Assembly (NCBI GenBank): GCA_938023705.1
Contig: CALJDJ010000108.1
Span: forward strand, 1 to 31,212
Source of the DNA: an uncultured Collinsella sp.
Lineage (GTDB): Bacteria > Actinomycetota > Coriobacteriia > Coriobacteriales > Coriobacteriaceae
DNA: 31,212 nucleotides
Direction of reading: 5' to 3'
The notes beneath the pieces are model-generated. The model was not told the DNA's origin, ran no database searches, and saw nothing but the letters and a program-made list of their open reading frames with translations. The stretch's first letter is position 1. Each line of letters starts with the position of its first letter. Positions 14,601-22,700 of the stretch are shown in pieces. A program made the translations under genes and the position numbers.

Positions 14601-17258
14601 ATGAGTGCTGACTACCCGTCAATGACTACGGCCGAGATTCGCTCTAAGTTCCTCAACTTCTTTGAGGAGCGCGGTCTTAAGCTCTATCCTTCTTCGTCCC
14701 TCGTCCCCGACGATCCTTCGCTGTTGCTTGCCAACGCCGGCATGAATCAGTTTAAGGAGTACTACCAGGGCAAGAAGACCATGAAGGAGATCGGCGCGAT
14801 CTCCTGCCAGAAGTGCGTCCGCACCAACGACATCGATTGCATCGGCGAGGACGGCCGTCACCTGTCCTTCTTTGAGATGCTCGGCGACTTCTCCTTTGGC
14901 GGCGTCTCCAAGCAGCAGGCCTGCGCTTGGGCCTTTGAGCTCATCACCAAGGAGTTCAAGCTGCCGCTCGATCGCCTGTACTTCACCGTCTTTACCGAGG
15001 ACGACGAGACCCATGACGTGTGGCGCTCCCTGGGCGTTGCCGAGGATCACATCTCGCGTCTGGGCGAGGACGACAACTTCTGGGCCGCTGGCCCCACCGG
15101 CCCCTGCGGTCCGTGCTCCGAGATCTACTTTGACATGGGCGAAGAGGTCGGTTGTGGCAGCCCCGACTGCAAGCCCGGCTGCGACTGCGACCGCTTCCTT
15201 GAGTTCTGGAACCTCGTGTTTACCCAGTACGACCGCCAGGAGGACGGCTCCATGCCGGAGCTGCCGCACCGCAACCTCGATACGGGTATGGGCCTGGAGC
15301 GCATGGCCGCTATCATGCAGCACAAGACCGCTAACTACGACGGCGATCTGATGCAGCACCTCATCAAGCTCGGTGAGAAGATCAGCGGCAAGACCTATGA
15401 CGCCGACGATTACTCCGGTGCCAGCCGCTCCCTGCGCATCATCGCCGACCACTCCCGTGCCGTCGACTTTATGATCTCCGACGGCATCCTGCCCGGCAAC
15501 GAGGGTCGCGAGTACGTCCTTCGCCGCCTGCTCCGCCGTGCCGTGTTCCACGGTCGTCTGCTGGGCATCGAGGGCGCCTTCCTGACCAAGTTTATCGACG
15601 AGGTCAACGCTCAGATGGGCGAGGCCTATCCCGAGCTGCTCAAGAACGTCGCGCTCGTTAAGGGCATCGTCGCCTCCGAGGAGGAGCGTTTCTCCACGAC
15701 GCTCGACAACGGCCGCGTTTACCTGGACGAGGCCCTGGCCGCGCTTGCCGAGGGCGCTGTCCTTTCGGGCGACGTTGCCTTTAAGCTGCATGACACCTTT
15801 GGTTTCCCCATCGACCTGACCGTCGAGATCGCCGGTGCTGCCGGTCACGACGTCGACATGGACGGCTTTACCGCTTGCATGGAGGACCAGAAGGCCCGCG
15901 CCCGCGCCAACGCCAAGGGCGATGCCTGGGGCAGCTTCAACGACGTGTGGGTCGAGCTTTCCGACAAGGTTGCCGCGACCGAGTTCGACGGCTATGACAA
16001 CGACGTCATCGATGGCGCCAAGGTTGTCGCCATCGTGCGCAACGGCGAGTCCGTCGAGTCCGCCGCTGCGGGCGAGGACGTCGAGGTCGTGCTCGACCGC
16101 ACCCCGTTCTACGCCGAGATGGGTGGCCAGCAGGGCGATGCCGGCGAGCTTTCCGCCGAGGGCGTTGCGCTGACTGTTGCCGACACCAAGAACCACAATG
16201 GCCTGTATGCTCACGTCGCGCACGTTGCCGAGGGCACACTGACCGTCGGTGCTACCGTGACCGCCGCGCTCGACGCCGAGCGTCGTGGCTTCCTGCGCCG
16301 CAACCACACTGCCACGCACCTGCTCGACGCCGCGCTTAAGCAGGTCCTGGGCGAGCATGTCTCCCAGGCTGGCTCGTTGGTGACGCCCGAGCACCTTCGC
16401 TTTGACTTCACGCACTTCGAGGCCCTGTCCTCCGAGCAGCTCAAGGCTGTCGAGGACCTGGTCAACCAGCAGATCTTCGCTTCCAAGCCGGTCGTGACCC
16501 GCGTCATGGGCATCGACGAGGCTAAGGCCGCGGGTGCTGTCGCTCTGTTTGGCGAGAAGTACGGCGACGTCGTCCGCGTCGTCTCCGTGGGCGCCGAGGA
16601 TCAGCCGTTCTCCCGTGAGCTCTGCGGTGGTACGCATGCCGCCAACACCGCCGAGATCGGCCTGTTCAAGATTATTTCCGAGTCCTCCACGGGCTCAAAT
16701 GTCCGCCGTATCGAGGCCGTGACCTCCAAGGGCGCTCTCGATTACATGGCCGACCGCCTGGCACTCGTTGACGCCGCCGCGGCGGCGCTCAAGTGCCGTG
16801 TTGACGAGGTTCCCGCCCGCGTGGAGAACCTGCAGGCCGAGCTGCGCGAGACTTCCAACAAGCTCAAGAAGGCACTCACCGGTGGTTCCTCCGATGCGAT
16901 TTCCAGCGCCATCGAAGGCGCTGTCGAGCTGAATGGCTACAAGCTCGTTGTCGCTGAGCTCCAGGGTCTCGAGGCCGCAGACCTGCGCAACGTCTGGGAT
17001 ACCGTGCACCAGAAGGTTGCCGGCCCCGTCGCTTGCGTCGTCGCCAGCGTGACCGAGAAGGGCACCCCGGCCCTGCTCGCCGCCGGCTCTGATGACGCCG
17101 TCAAGGCCGGTTTCCATGCCGGCAACGTGATCAAGCAGATTGCGGGCCTGGTTGACGGTCGCGGTGGCGGCCGTCCCAACATGGCCCAGGCCGGTGGCAA
17201 GAACGCCGCCGGCATCGCCGATGCCCTCGCGGCCGCTAAGACCGCGCTCGGCGCCTAA
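14601..17258 (+). CDS. alaS: Alanine--tRNA ligase (AlaRS)
   Basis: A class II synthetase that charges tRNA-Ala and clears Ser/Gly mischarging. The 885 residues have the normal domain order: catalytic domain, tRNA-recognition domain, editing domain and C-terminal DHHA1-type C-Ala domain. The zinc-binding editing motif is complete: H569 and H573 (NHTATH), then C675 and H679 (CGGTH). The glycine-rich GRGGGRPNMAQAGG near the C terminus is characteristic. The ATG at 14601 is chosen for CGAGGAG nine bases upstream; an in-frame start 90 bases earlier would run through the promoter and terminator. It is the first gene of the alaS-ruvX-mltG cluster. Confidence 0.98.
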   Translation: MSADYPSMTTAEIRSKFLNFFEERGLKLYPSSSLVPDDPSLLLANAGMNQFKEYYQGKKTMKEIGAISCQKCVRTNDIDCIGEDGRHLSFFEMLGDFSFGGVSKQQACAWAFELITKEFKLPLDRLYFTVFTEDDETHDVWRSLGVAEDHISRLGEDDNFWAAGPTGPCGPCSEIYFDMGEEVGCGSPDCKPGCDCDRFLEFWNLVFTQYDRQEDGSMPELPHRNLDTGMGLERMAAIMQHKTANYDGDLMQHLIKLGEKISGKTYDADDYSGASRSLRIIADHSRAVDFMISDGILPGNEGREYVLRRLLRRAVFHGRLLGIEGAFLTKFIDEVNAQMGEAYPELLKNVALVKGIVASEEERFSTTLDNGRVYLDEALAALAEGAVLSGDVAFKLHDTFGFPIDLTVEIAGAAGHDVDMDGFTACMEDQKARARANAKGDAWGSFNDVWVELSDKVAATEFDGYDNDVIDGAKVVAIVRNGESVESAAAGEDVEVVLDRTPFYAEMGGQQGDAGELSAEGVALTVADTKNHNGLYAHVAHVAEGTLTVGATVTAALDAERRGFLRRNHTATHLLDAALKQVLGEHVSQAGSLVTPEHLRFDFTHFEALSSEQLKAVEDLVNQQIFASKPVVTRVMGIDEAKAAGAVALFGEKYGDVVRVVSVGAEDQPFSRELCGGTHAANTAEIGLFKIISESSTGSNVRRIEAVTSKGALDYMADRLALVDAAAAALKCRVDEVPARVENLQAELRETSNKLKKALTGGSSDAISSAIEGAVELNGYKLVVAELQGLEAADLRNVWDTVHQKVAGPVACVVASVTEKGTPALLAAGSDDAVKAGFHAGNVIKQIAGLVDGRGGGRPNMAQAGGKNAAGIADALAAAKTALGA

Positions 17259-17275
17259 GAATCTAGGTAATCGCT

Positions 17276-17704
17276 GTGGTCGCGCTTGCGCTGGACATAG
17301 GGGAGACCAGGATCGGCATCGCCGTCTCGAGCCGTGATGGCAAGATGGCGATGCCTGTCAAGGTGCTCCCGGCTGCAGAGGTCACCGGTATGGCCAAGAC
17401 GTTCCGCTACCTGGTCGAGGACTATGAGCCCGATATCCTGGTAAGTGGGCGTCCCCTGACCATGGCCGGTGAGCCCGGTCCCCAGGCCGAGCGTGTTGCC
17501 GCTGTTGCGCAAAAGATTGCCGACGAGCTCGATCTTCCGTTGGAGTTTGAGGACGAGCGCCTGTCCTCGCAAGAGGCCAAGCGTATCATGCGCGAGCAGG
17601 GCCTCAACGAAAAACAGATGAGGGGCAAGATTGACATGATTGCCGCCAGCCTGTTTTTGCAGACGTGGCTTGATCGTAAAAACGAGGAGGTTTCGCATGC
17701 CTAG
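17276..17704 (+). CDS. ruvX: Putative pre-16S rRNA nuclease / Holliday junction resolvase homologue (YqgF/RuvX)
   Basis: A 142-residue RNase H-fold protein of the YqgF family, implicated in 16S rRNA 5'-end maturation and in antitermination. The N terminus MVALALDIGETRIGIA holds the first catalytic aspartate (D7) in the family's D-x-G-x-x-R-x-G pattern. SGRPLTMAGEPG and the DERLSSQEA motif with the second acidic residues follow, then a late aspartate in GKIDMIAA. It uses a GTG start with a weak AGGTAA ahead. It lies between alaS and mltG, its standard actinobacterial position, and overlaps the mltG start. Confidence 0.95.
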   Translation: MVALALDIGETRIGIAVSSRDGKMAMPVKVLPAAEVTGMAKTFRYLVEDYEPDILVSGRPLTMAGEPGPQAERVAAVAQKIADELDLPLEFEDERLSSQEAKRIMREQGLNEKQMRGKIDMIAASLFLQTWLDRKNEEVSHA

Positions 17705-19130
17705 CGCTCCCGATCCGCGCCAGCCGAATCGTACACGTCAGCCGGCGTCGCGCCCTGCCCAGCCTGGCCAGCGTCCGGCACAGCCGACCCAGCGCGCAGC
17801 TCAGTCTGCCGCGCGCCCGGTGCAGTCCTCCTCTCGTTCGGCCCAACCTGTTCAACGGACGGGTCAGCAGCCTTCTGCTCGTTCGGTTCAGTATCCGGCT
17901 TCTCACGCGGCTCACCAGCCCACTGCTCGTTCGGCTCAGCCTGCAGGCGGTGCTCGCTTTAAGCAACAGGCACCTACCCAGCGAACGCAGGTCCCCCAAT
18001 CGCATTTGCATCACGCTCGCGGTTCGCATGGCGTTGCTCCGGCGACTCGCTCGAGCTACAACACGCATGCTCGTCGCGGTGCTCAAAAGAAGAGTTCTCC
18101 GGTTCCTATGATCATCGGCGTTGTGGTGGCCGTAATTGCGCTTGCTACTATCGCTTTCTTTGTCGTGCCTGCCGTCAAGGGCTTCTTTGCCGGTGAGGAT
18201 ACGAAGGTCACGGCTGGTCAGCAGGTTACGGTGACCATTCCCGACGGTGCTTCGGGCGATACGATCGCCTCGATTCTCTCCGAGAACCATATCGTCGAAA
18301 ATCCCAAGGATTACTACGCGGCGGTGAAAAAGCTCAACGCTGATATGTCGCTTAAGCCTGGCACCTACTCGTTCACCACGCTCATGGATGCGACCAAGGT
18401 TGTTCAACAGCTCATGGAAGGTCCTAACGCGGGCTCCAATGCGCTGACTATCCCTGAGGGCCTGACGGTCGATCAAGTCGCTGACCGTGTGGCCCAGGCC
18501 TACGACAGCATCTCTAAGAAAGACTTCCTCAACCAGGCTAAGGCCTCCAATTACGTGGATGACTATAGCTTCCTTAAGGGCGCCGCCAACGACTCGCTCG
18601 AGGGTTTCTTGTTCCCCAAGACCTATTCGTTGGGTGATTCGCCGACGGCCGATGACGTGATTCGCGCCATGCTCGATCAGTTTAAGACCGAGTACAAGTC
18701 GCTTGACTTTGCGAGCTGCGAAGCCAAGATCAAGGAGCGCTACGGTGTGGAGATGTCCGACTACGACATCGTCAACTTGGCCTCTATCGTTGAGCGCGAG
18801 GGCCTCAACGCCGATCAACGTGCGCACGTGGCCTCGGTCTTCTACAACCGCCTTGCCGGCAAGCTCGACGGTCTGCGTTATCTCAACAGCGATGCGACCA
18901 TGATGTATGTCACCGGTGGCGAGGTTACCGCCGACGACCTGCAGAGTGATAGCCCCTATAACACCTATAAGCACGAGGGTCTGCCGCCCACGCCCATCTG
19001 CTCTCCGTCGCTCGAGGCACTCAAGGCCACGCTTGAGCCGACCGACTCTGATGACCTGTATTTCTACATTACGCAGGACGAGGAGTACTTCTCGCAAACC
19101 TACGAAGAGCATCAACAGTCTTGGAATTAG
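17697..19130 (+). CDS. mltG: Endolytic murein transglycosylase MltG (YceG)
   Basis: Cleaves nascent peptidoglycan glycan strands at the outer face of the cytoplasmic membrane, helping set chain length. The 477 residues comprise a cytoplasmic low-complexity region (1-137), one membrane helix (about 138-162, PMIIGVVVAVIALATIAFF) and an extracellular LysM-like plus YceG catalytic domain. The catalytic glutamate is E366 in SIVEREG, and the conserved FYNRL and SDAT blocks follow. The N-terminal part is unusual: over 100 residues of imperfect Gln/Pro/Arg/Ser/Ala repeats (units like QPTARSAQP). The ATG at 17697 has GAGGAGG upstream and overlaps the ruvX stop by eight bases. Confidence 0.95.
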   Translation: MPSAPDPRQPNRTRQPASRPAQPGQRPAQPTQRAAQSAARPVQSSSRSAQPVQRTGQQPSARSVQYPASHAAHQPTARSAQPAGGARFKQQAPTQRTQVPQSHLHHARGSHGVAPATRSSYNTHARRGAQKKSSPVPMIIGVVVAVIALATIAFFVVPAVKGFFAGEDTKVTAGQQVTVTIPDGASGDTIASILSENHIVENPKDYYAAVKKLNADMSLKPGTYSFTTLMDATKVVQQLMEGPNAGSNALTIPEGLTVDQVADRVAQAYDSISKKDFLNQAKASNYVDDYSFLKGAANDSLEGFLFPKTYSLGDSPTADDVIRAMLDQFKTEYKSLDFASCEAKIKERYGVEMSDYDIVNLASIVEREGLNADQRAHVASVFYNRLAGKLDGLRYLNSDATMMYVTGGEVTADDLQSDSPYNTYKHEGLPPTPICSPSLEALKATLEPTDSDDLYFYITQDEEYFSQTYEEHQQSWN

Positions 19131-19131
19131 C

Positions 19132-19629
19132 ATGAGGATATTTAGCCCCAAACGATACGTTGCCTCGGTCGATCGCATCGACCTTGATACCCTGTGGGCC
19201 GACGGCAAACGCGCCATTCTGCTCGATCGCGATAACACTCTGGTTCCGCGCGACACCGAGCAGGTTCCCGCCGCGGTTTCCGCTTGGCTCGATACCGCCC
19301 GCGCCAAAGGCTTTAAGCTGTGCATGGTGTCCAACAACTGGCATCGCGATCAGGTCATGAGCTCTGCACGCGAGCTGGGACTCGAGGCCATCAGCCACGC
19401 CATGAAGCCCGCCCCGTTTGCCTTGAAGGCGGGTCTTAAGCGCCTCGGCGCCACGGCAGACGAGGCGGTGCTGATCGGCGATCAGCTGTACACGGACGTG
19501 TGGAGCGGTAACTTTGCCGGCGTTGACACCATTCTGGTCAAGCCGCAGGCAACCCAGGACCTGTGGTACACGCAGATCTTCCGTATCTTTGAGCGCCGGG
19601 CCCTGCGCGACCTTCCCTGCGAGGAATAG
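19132..19629 (+). CDS. YqeG-family HAD phosphatase (subfamily IIIA)
   Basis: 165 residues. The HAD nucleophile motif LDRDNTL is at 31-37 (D32 and D34), motif II is in CMVSNNW, and the C-terminal GDQLYTDVWSGN supplies the magnesium-binding acids. The length and the N-terminal placement before the motif match the YqeG group, relatives of which include mitochondrial phosphatidylglycerophosphate phosphatase. The physiological substrate in bacteria is not settled. It starts two bases after the mltG stop and is followed eight bases on by shikimate kinase, so it is co-transcribed with both. Family call is firm, function is not. Confidence 0.88.
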   Translation: MRIFSPKRYVASVDRIDLDTLWADGKRAILLDRDNTLVPRDTEQVPAAVSAWLDTARAKGFKLCMVSNNWHRDQVMSSARELGLEAISHAMKPAPFALKAGLKRLGATADEAVLIGDQLYTDVWSGNFAGVDTILVKPQATQDLWYTQIFRIFERRALRDLPCEE

Positions 19630-19637
19630 GTTTCGCC

Positions 19638-20171
19638 ATGTCCCAGCACATCAAACACGGCTGCGACCATATCTTCTTTATCGGCTTTTTGGGCGCGGGC
19701 AAGTCGACGCTTGCGCGCAATGTGGGCACTATGTTCAAGCGTCGATTCATCGATACCGATCGCTTGGTTGTGCGTCGATGCGGCAAGTCGGTGACCGAGA
19801 TATTTGAGACCGAGGGCGAGGATCGTTTTCGCGAGCTCGAGACCTCGGCACTCCGTTCGCTTCAAAGCGAGCGCAGCCTGCTGGTATCGTGCGGAGGCGG
19901 CATCGTCGAGACGCCGGTGAACATTGAGCTGATGCACGAGATGGGTACATGCGTGTACCTCGAAGGCGACTTTGAGGACTCGTTGCGCCAGATTCGTCGC
20001 TCCGATACCCGGCCCGATTTCCGCTCGCCCGAGCACGCTGCGCGCTTGTTTGAGCATCGCCGTCCGCTGTATCGCCAGGCGGCCGATATTACCCTTGATA
20101 TTCGCAACAAGTCCTTCGAGGACGTTTCCTACCTTTGTGCCGAGATGCTTTTGGAGCGTGGACTGCTATGA
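19638..20171 (+). CDS. aroK: Shikimate kinase
   Basis: Phosphorylates shikimate to shikimate 3-phosphate with ATP, a cytoplasmic step towards chorismate. In its 177 residues all key elements appear intact: the P-loop GFLGAGKS at 16-23, the shikimate-binding DTD in FIDTDRLV, the arginine in EDRFRELE, the CGGGIV glycine triplet, and the lid and adenine-side arginines in TRPDF and HRRPLY. It lies directly before an aroB homologue and overlaps its start by four bases. That gene looks catalytically dead, and no other aro gene is in the window. The kinase may therefore use scavenged shikimate, complement a pathway encoded elsewhere, or have another role. Confidence 0.93.
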   Translation: MSQHIKHGCDHIFFIGFLGAGKSTLARNVGTMFKRRFIDTDRLVVRRCGKSVTEIFETEGEDRFRELETSALRSLQSERSLLVSCGGGIVETPVNIELMHEMGTCVYLEGDFEDSLRQIRRSDTRPDFRSPEHAARLFEHRRPLYRQAADITLDIRNKSFEDVSYLCAEMLLERGLL

Positions 20172-21277
20172 TTCGCCGTCAACTTATCAATTTCCAAAAC
20201 CGCAGTGTCGATGTCCGCGTCGGATTGGGGGCGTTCGAGGAGCTGTCGCGCATGTTTGCCTCGGCTGTGGGCAAGCCTAAGCGTGCGATGGTGGTTTGGA
20301 ACGACGCCACATCCGAGCGTTTTGGCGAGGTTGTCGAGCATGCACTGGTTGACGCCGGTTTTGCCGTGTCGCCGCTCGTCCTCGAGGTTTCGCCTGCCGG
20401 TGCTACGCTGGTCGATGCCGATACCGTCTTTGGCGCGCTGTCGGCTAACGGCATTACCTGCGATGATCTCGTTGTCGCTGTCGGCGACACGGCGACCTGC
20501 TCAGTCGTTTGCTGGTGTGCCAATCAGTGGTGCGGTCGCACCGAGTGCGCCTTGCTGCCGACGACGTTTGACGCCATGCTCACGGTCGCGACGACCATGA
20601 GGCCGCTCGTTGCCTCGTCGGCGAATGCGCTTCCCGCTATCGCGTTCCGTCCCGAGCCGGGGTTGGTCGTGTGTGACCTTGATCTTGTTCGCGAGGCGGA
20701 CCCCGATGACCTCAAACTTGGCTATGTGGTACTTGTTGGCACCATGCTTTCGAGCAGCAAGTCCCGCTGGAATCAGTTTACCGAGACCGTCCCCGAGATT
20801 CTCGCGGGCGAGGAGGTCGCGCTCGTCAATGCCGTTCAGTGGTCTCAGACTGCCCGTAAGGACGTACTGATGGCTACGAATCCCAGCGCCCGCCACGCTC
20901 TAGACTTTGGCAAGACGGGGGAGCGTACTCTGCGCGTCTGCCTGGGCAAAGCCGCGGTGCAGGTTCCTGCCTACCAGCTGCTGTCCGAGGGGATGCGCTT
21001 TGAGGCGCGCCTAGCACATGATGCCTGCGACTTTGATATCGATTACGTATTTGAGGTCGATGACTGCCTGGAGGACTTTGGTATCGAGGAGCTTGCCTTC
21101 GATCTGGAGCCTGCCTCATATATCGAGGAGTTCCGCAGGCAGCAGTTTGACCGCTCGAACCGTAGTATGTTGCCGCTGCCCGCGGCGCTCGGCGCCATTC
21201 GTCTAACGAGCGTTGAGGACGAGGTTCTCGACCGCCATGCTCACGCATACTTGGCTTCTCGCAAAGAACTTCTCTAG
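20168..21277 (+). CDS. Degenerate 3-dehydroquinate synthase (AroB) homologue, probable pseudoenzyme
   Basis: 369 residues in an uninterrupted frame starting at the ATGATTC that overlaps the aroK stop. The outline follows AroB: an N-terminal Rossmann-like half, PTT at 131-133 and a DLDLV segment at 170-174. Next comes ALDFGKT (244-250) in place of the LNFGHTFGHA metal-binding loop, and MLPLPAALG (334-342) near the C terminus. Catalytic features are gone. The NAD-binding GGGVVGD is reduced to AVGDTAT. The lysine/asparagine substrate motif (D-S-S-V-G-G-K-T, G-K-N) is absent. The AE-x-x-K zinc/substrate motif reads GYVVLVG, and both histidine ligands are missing. Position after aroK is the normal aroB site. 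It is probably a non-catalytic relic kept in frame; an unrelated new function is possible. Confidence 0.78.
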   Translation: MIRRQLINFQNRSVDVRVGLGAFEELSRMFASAVGKPKRAMVVWNDATSERFGEVVEHALVDAGFAVSPLVLEVSPAGATLVDADTVFGALSANGITCDDLVVAVGDTATCSVVCWCANQWCGRTECALLPTTFDAMLTVATTMRPLVASSANALPAIAFRPEPGLVVCDLDLVREADPDDLKLGYVVLVGTMLSSSKSRWNQFTETVPEILAGEEVALVNAVQWSQTARKDVLMATNPSARHALDFGKTGERTLRVCLGKAAVQVPAYQLLSEGMRFEARLAHDACDFDIDYVFEVDDCLEDFGIEELAFDLEPASYIEEFRRQQFDRSNRSMLPLPAALGAIRLTSVEDEVLDRHAHAYLASRKELL

Positions 21278-21283
21278 GATTTA

Positions 21284-21312
21284 TTGACATACATCGTCTT
21301 TCGTATCATGTT
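21284..21312 (+). promoter_or_regulatory. Candidate promoter of the aminopeptidase gene
   Basis: A perfect -35 TTGACA (21284-21289) is followed after 17 bases by CATGTT (21307-21312). An alternative TATCAT (21304-21309) is too close at 14 bases. The -35 is strong and the -10 weak. Transcription would enter the structured leader at about 21315. Confidence 0.5.
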
Positions 21313-21314
21313 GA

Positions 21315-21383
21315 GGGGCGGGTTTCCAATCGGTTGCGAATCGCGCGCGATTCCATCTTTCGATCGAGGCCCGTCCCGCTTTT
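21315..21383 (+). terminator. Structured leader with terminator-like end before the aminopeptidase gene
   Basis: GGGGCGGG (21315-21322) pairs with CCCGTCCC (21370-21377), allowing one G-T, enclosing a second hairpin from the palindrome GAATCGCGCGCGATTC (21338-21353). TTTT follows at 21380-21383. It may be the terminator of the alaS-aroB operon or, if the promoter just upstream is used, a structured 5' leader that could attenuate the aminopeptidase gene. It matches no riboswitch class I recognise. Confidence 0.5.
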
Positions 21384-21409
21384 ATGAGGACAATTAGAAA
21401 GGAATCTGC

Positions 21410-22540
21410 ATGTCTGAGTTTGCTGCCGGTCCTGCCGGTCGTATCGAGCGTGTCCGTGCCCTGATGGCTGAGCGCGGCTACGACGCTATCGTCGTGCGCG
21501 ACGAGGCCAACCTTCGTTGGCTCACGGGCGTGAAGGGCGTCTTCGACTACACCTTCGAGTTCCCGCACGCTGCATTTATTACGGCCGACCAGTGCCTGTT
21601 CCATACCGACTCACGCTATCTCAACAGCTTTGAGGAGAACACGTCCGCCGGCAGCCCCTGGGTCTACGACATGGACGAGGGCACCATCCCCGGTTGGGTC
21701 GCCGGCAAGATCGCGGCTAACAAGTGCCGTGTCTGCGCTGTCGAGGACGACATGCAGATCAACTTTTACCAGGGTATCCAGCGTGGCCTTGAGGATCGTT
21801 CCGTCGCCTGCATGCTGCCGCTGATGCATGACGACATTCGCAAGATGCGCGCCATCAAGGACGCCGAGGAGATCGAGCTCATGCGCCATGCGCAGTCGAT
21901 TACCGACGCCGCCTTCCAGCACATGCTCGGCTATATTAAGCCCGGTATGACCGAGAAGCAGGTTCGCAACGAGCTCGAGAACTTTATGTTCGCCAACGGC
22001 GCCGATAGCCTTGCCTTCGGCTCCATCGTGGCGAGTGGTCCCAACACCGCCAACCCGCATGCCGTGCCGAGCGACCGCGTGATCGAGAAGGGCGATTTCG
22101 TTCTTATGGATTACGGCGCGGGCTACTGTGATTACCGCTCCGACATGACACGCACCGTCGTGATGGGCGAGCCTACCCAGGAGCAGCTCGACCTGTACGC
22201 GCTCGTGCGCCGTACACACGAGGAGTGCGTCGCCGCCATCCATCCGGGCGTTGAGGGCAACGACATTTTCAAGCTTTCCAAGAAGATCATCGGCGATGCC
22301 GGCTATGGCGATTACTACAACCATGGCTTGGGCCACGGCGTTGGTATCGACATCCACGAGCTGCCCAACTTCAACCGTAGCAAGAACACCATCGAGATCG
22401 GCTCGGTTGTCACCATGGAGCCCGGCGTCTACCTGCCCGGCGTGGGCGGCGTGCGCCTGGAGGACTACGGCGTTGTCACCGAGAACGGCTACGAGCCCTT
22501 CACCAAGACCCCGCACGACCTGCACGTTATCGACTGCTAG
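21410..22540 (+). CDS. M24 family metallopeptidase (Xaa-Pro aminopeptidase/dipeptidase)
   Basis: A 376-residue member of the pita-bread M24B family that removes residues ahead of proline. A creatinase-like N-terminal domain (1-~125) precedes the catalytic domain. The metal ligands are all visible: D234 and D245 in DYGAGYCDYRSDMTRT, H309 in GLGHGVG, and the two glutamates in MEPGVYLPG and GVRLEDYG. An AGAAAGGA Shine-Dalgarno sequence supports the start. Placement before efp, as pepP/pepQ, is conserved in actinobacteria and firmicutes and fits a link to proline-containing peptides. Aminopeptidase P versus prolidase activity cannot be decided from sequence. Confidence 0.93.
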   Translation: MSEFAAGPAGRIERVRALMAERGYDAIVVRDEANLRWLTGVKGVFDYTFEFPHAAFITADQCLFHTDSRYLNSFEENTSAGSPWVYDMDEGTIPGWVAGKIAANKCRVCAVEDDMQINFYQGIQRGLEDRSVACMLPLMHDDIRKMRAIKDAEEIELMRHAQSITDAAFQHMLGYIKPGMTEKQVRNELENFMFANGADSLAFGSIVASGPNTANPHAVPSDRVIEKGDFVLMDYGAGYCDYRSDMTRTVVMGEPTQEQLDLYALVRRTHEECVAAIHPGVEGNDIFKLSKKIIGDAGYGDYYNHGLGHGVGIDIHELPNFNRSKNTIEIGSVVTMEPGVYLPGVGGVRLEDYGVVTENGYEPFTKTPHDLHVIDC

Positions 22541-22563
22541 TCTACTTCGGTAGATAGTTTGGG

Positions 22564-22606
22564 GCGGGGCGTCCGAATCGATCCGGACGCCCCGCGTTCT
22601 CTTTTT
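22564..22606 (+). terminator. Intrinsic terminator between the aminopeptidase gene and efp
   Basis: GCGGGGCGTCCG (22564-22575) and CGGACGCCCCGC (22584-22595) form a perfect 12-bp GC-rich stem with an 8-base loop, followed by GTTCTCTTTTT. It separates efp from the upstream gene. Confidence 0.92.
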
Positions 22607-22637
22607 ATGCGCTCTCCGCAGGCGCCGTCTGCAAGTG

Positions 22638-22643
22638 TATAAT
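22638..22643 (+). promoter_or_regulatory. Candidate efp promoter -10 box
   Basis: A perfect TATAAT, with TG immediately ahead of it, 57 bases before the efp start and just past the upstream terminator. No good -35 hexamer is visible. Confidence 0.6.
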
Positions 22644-22700
22644 TTCTGTCGTATGTAATTTGGACGCTTGTGCGTTCTGCCCATAACAAGAAAGGTCGCT

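Noticed and set aside
14619..16637. A 672-codon minus-strand open frame antisense to alaS
   Set aside because: AlaRS on the plus strand is complete with all its motifs; the antisense frame has no start signal or family similarity.
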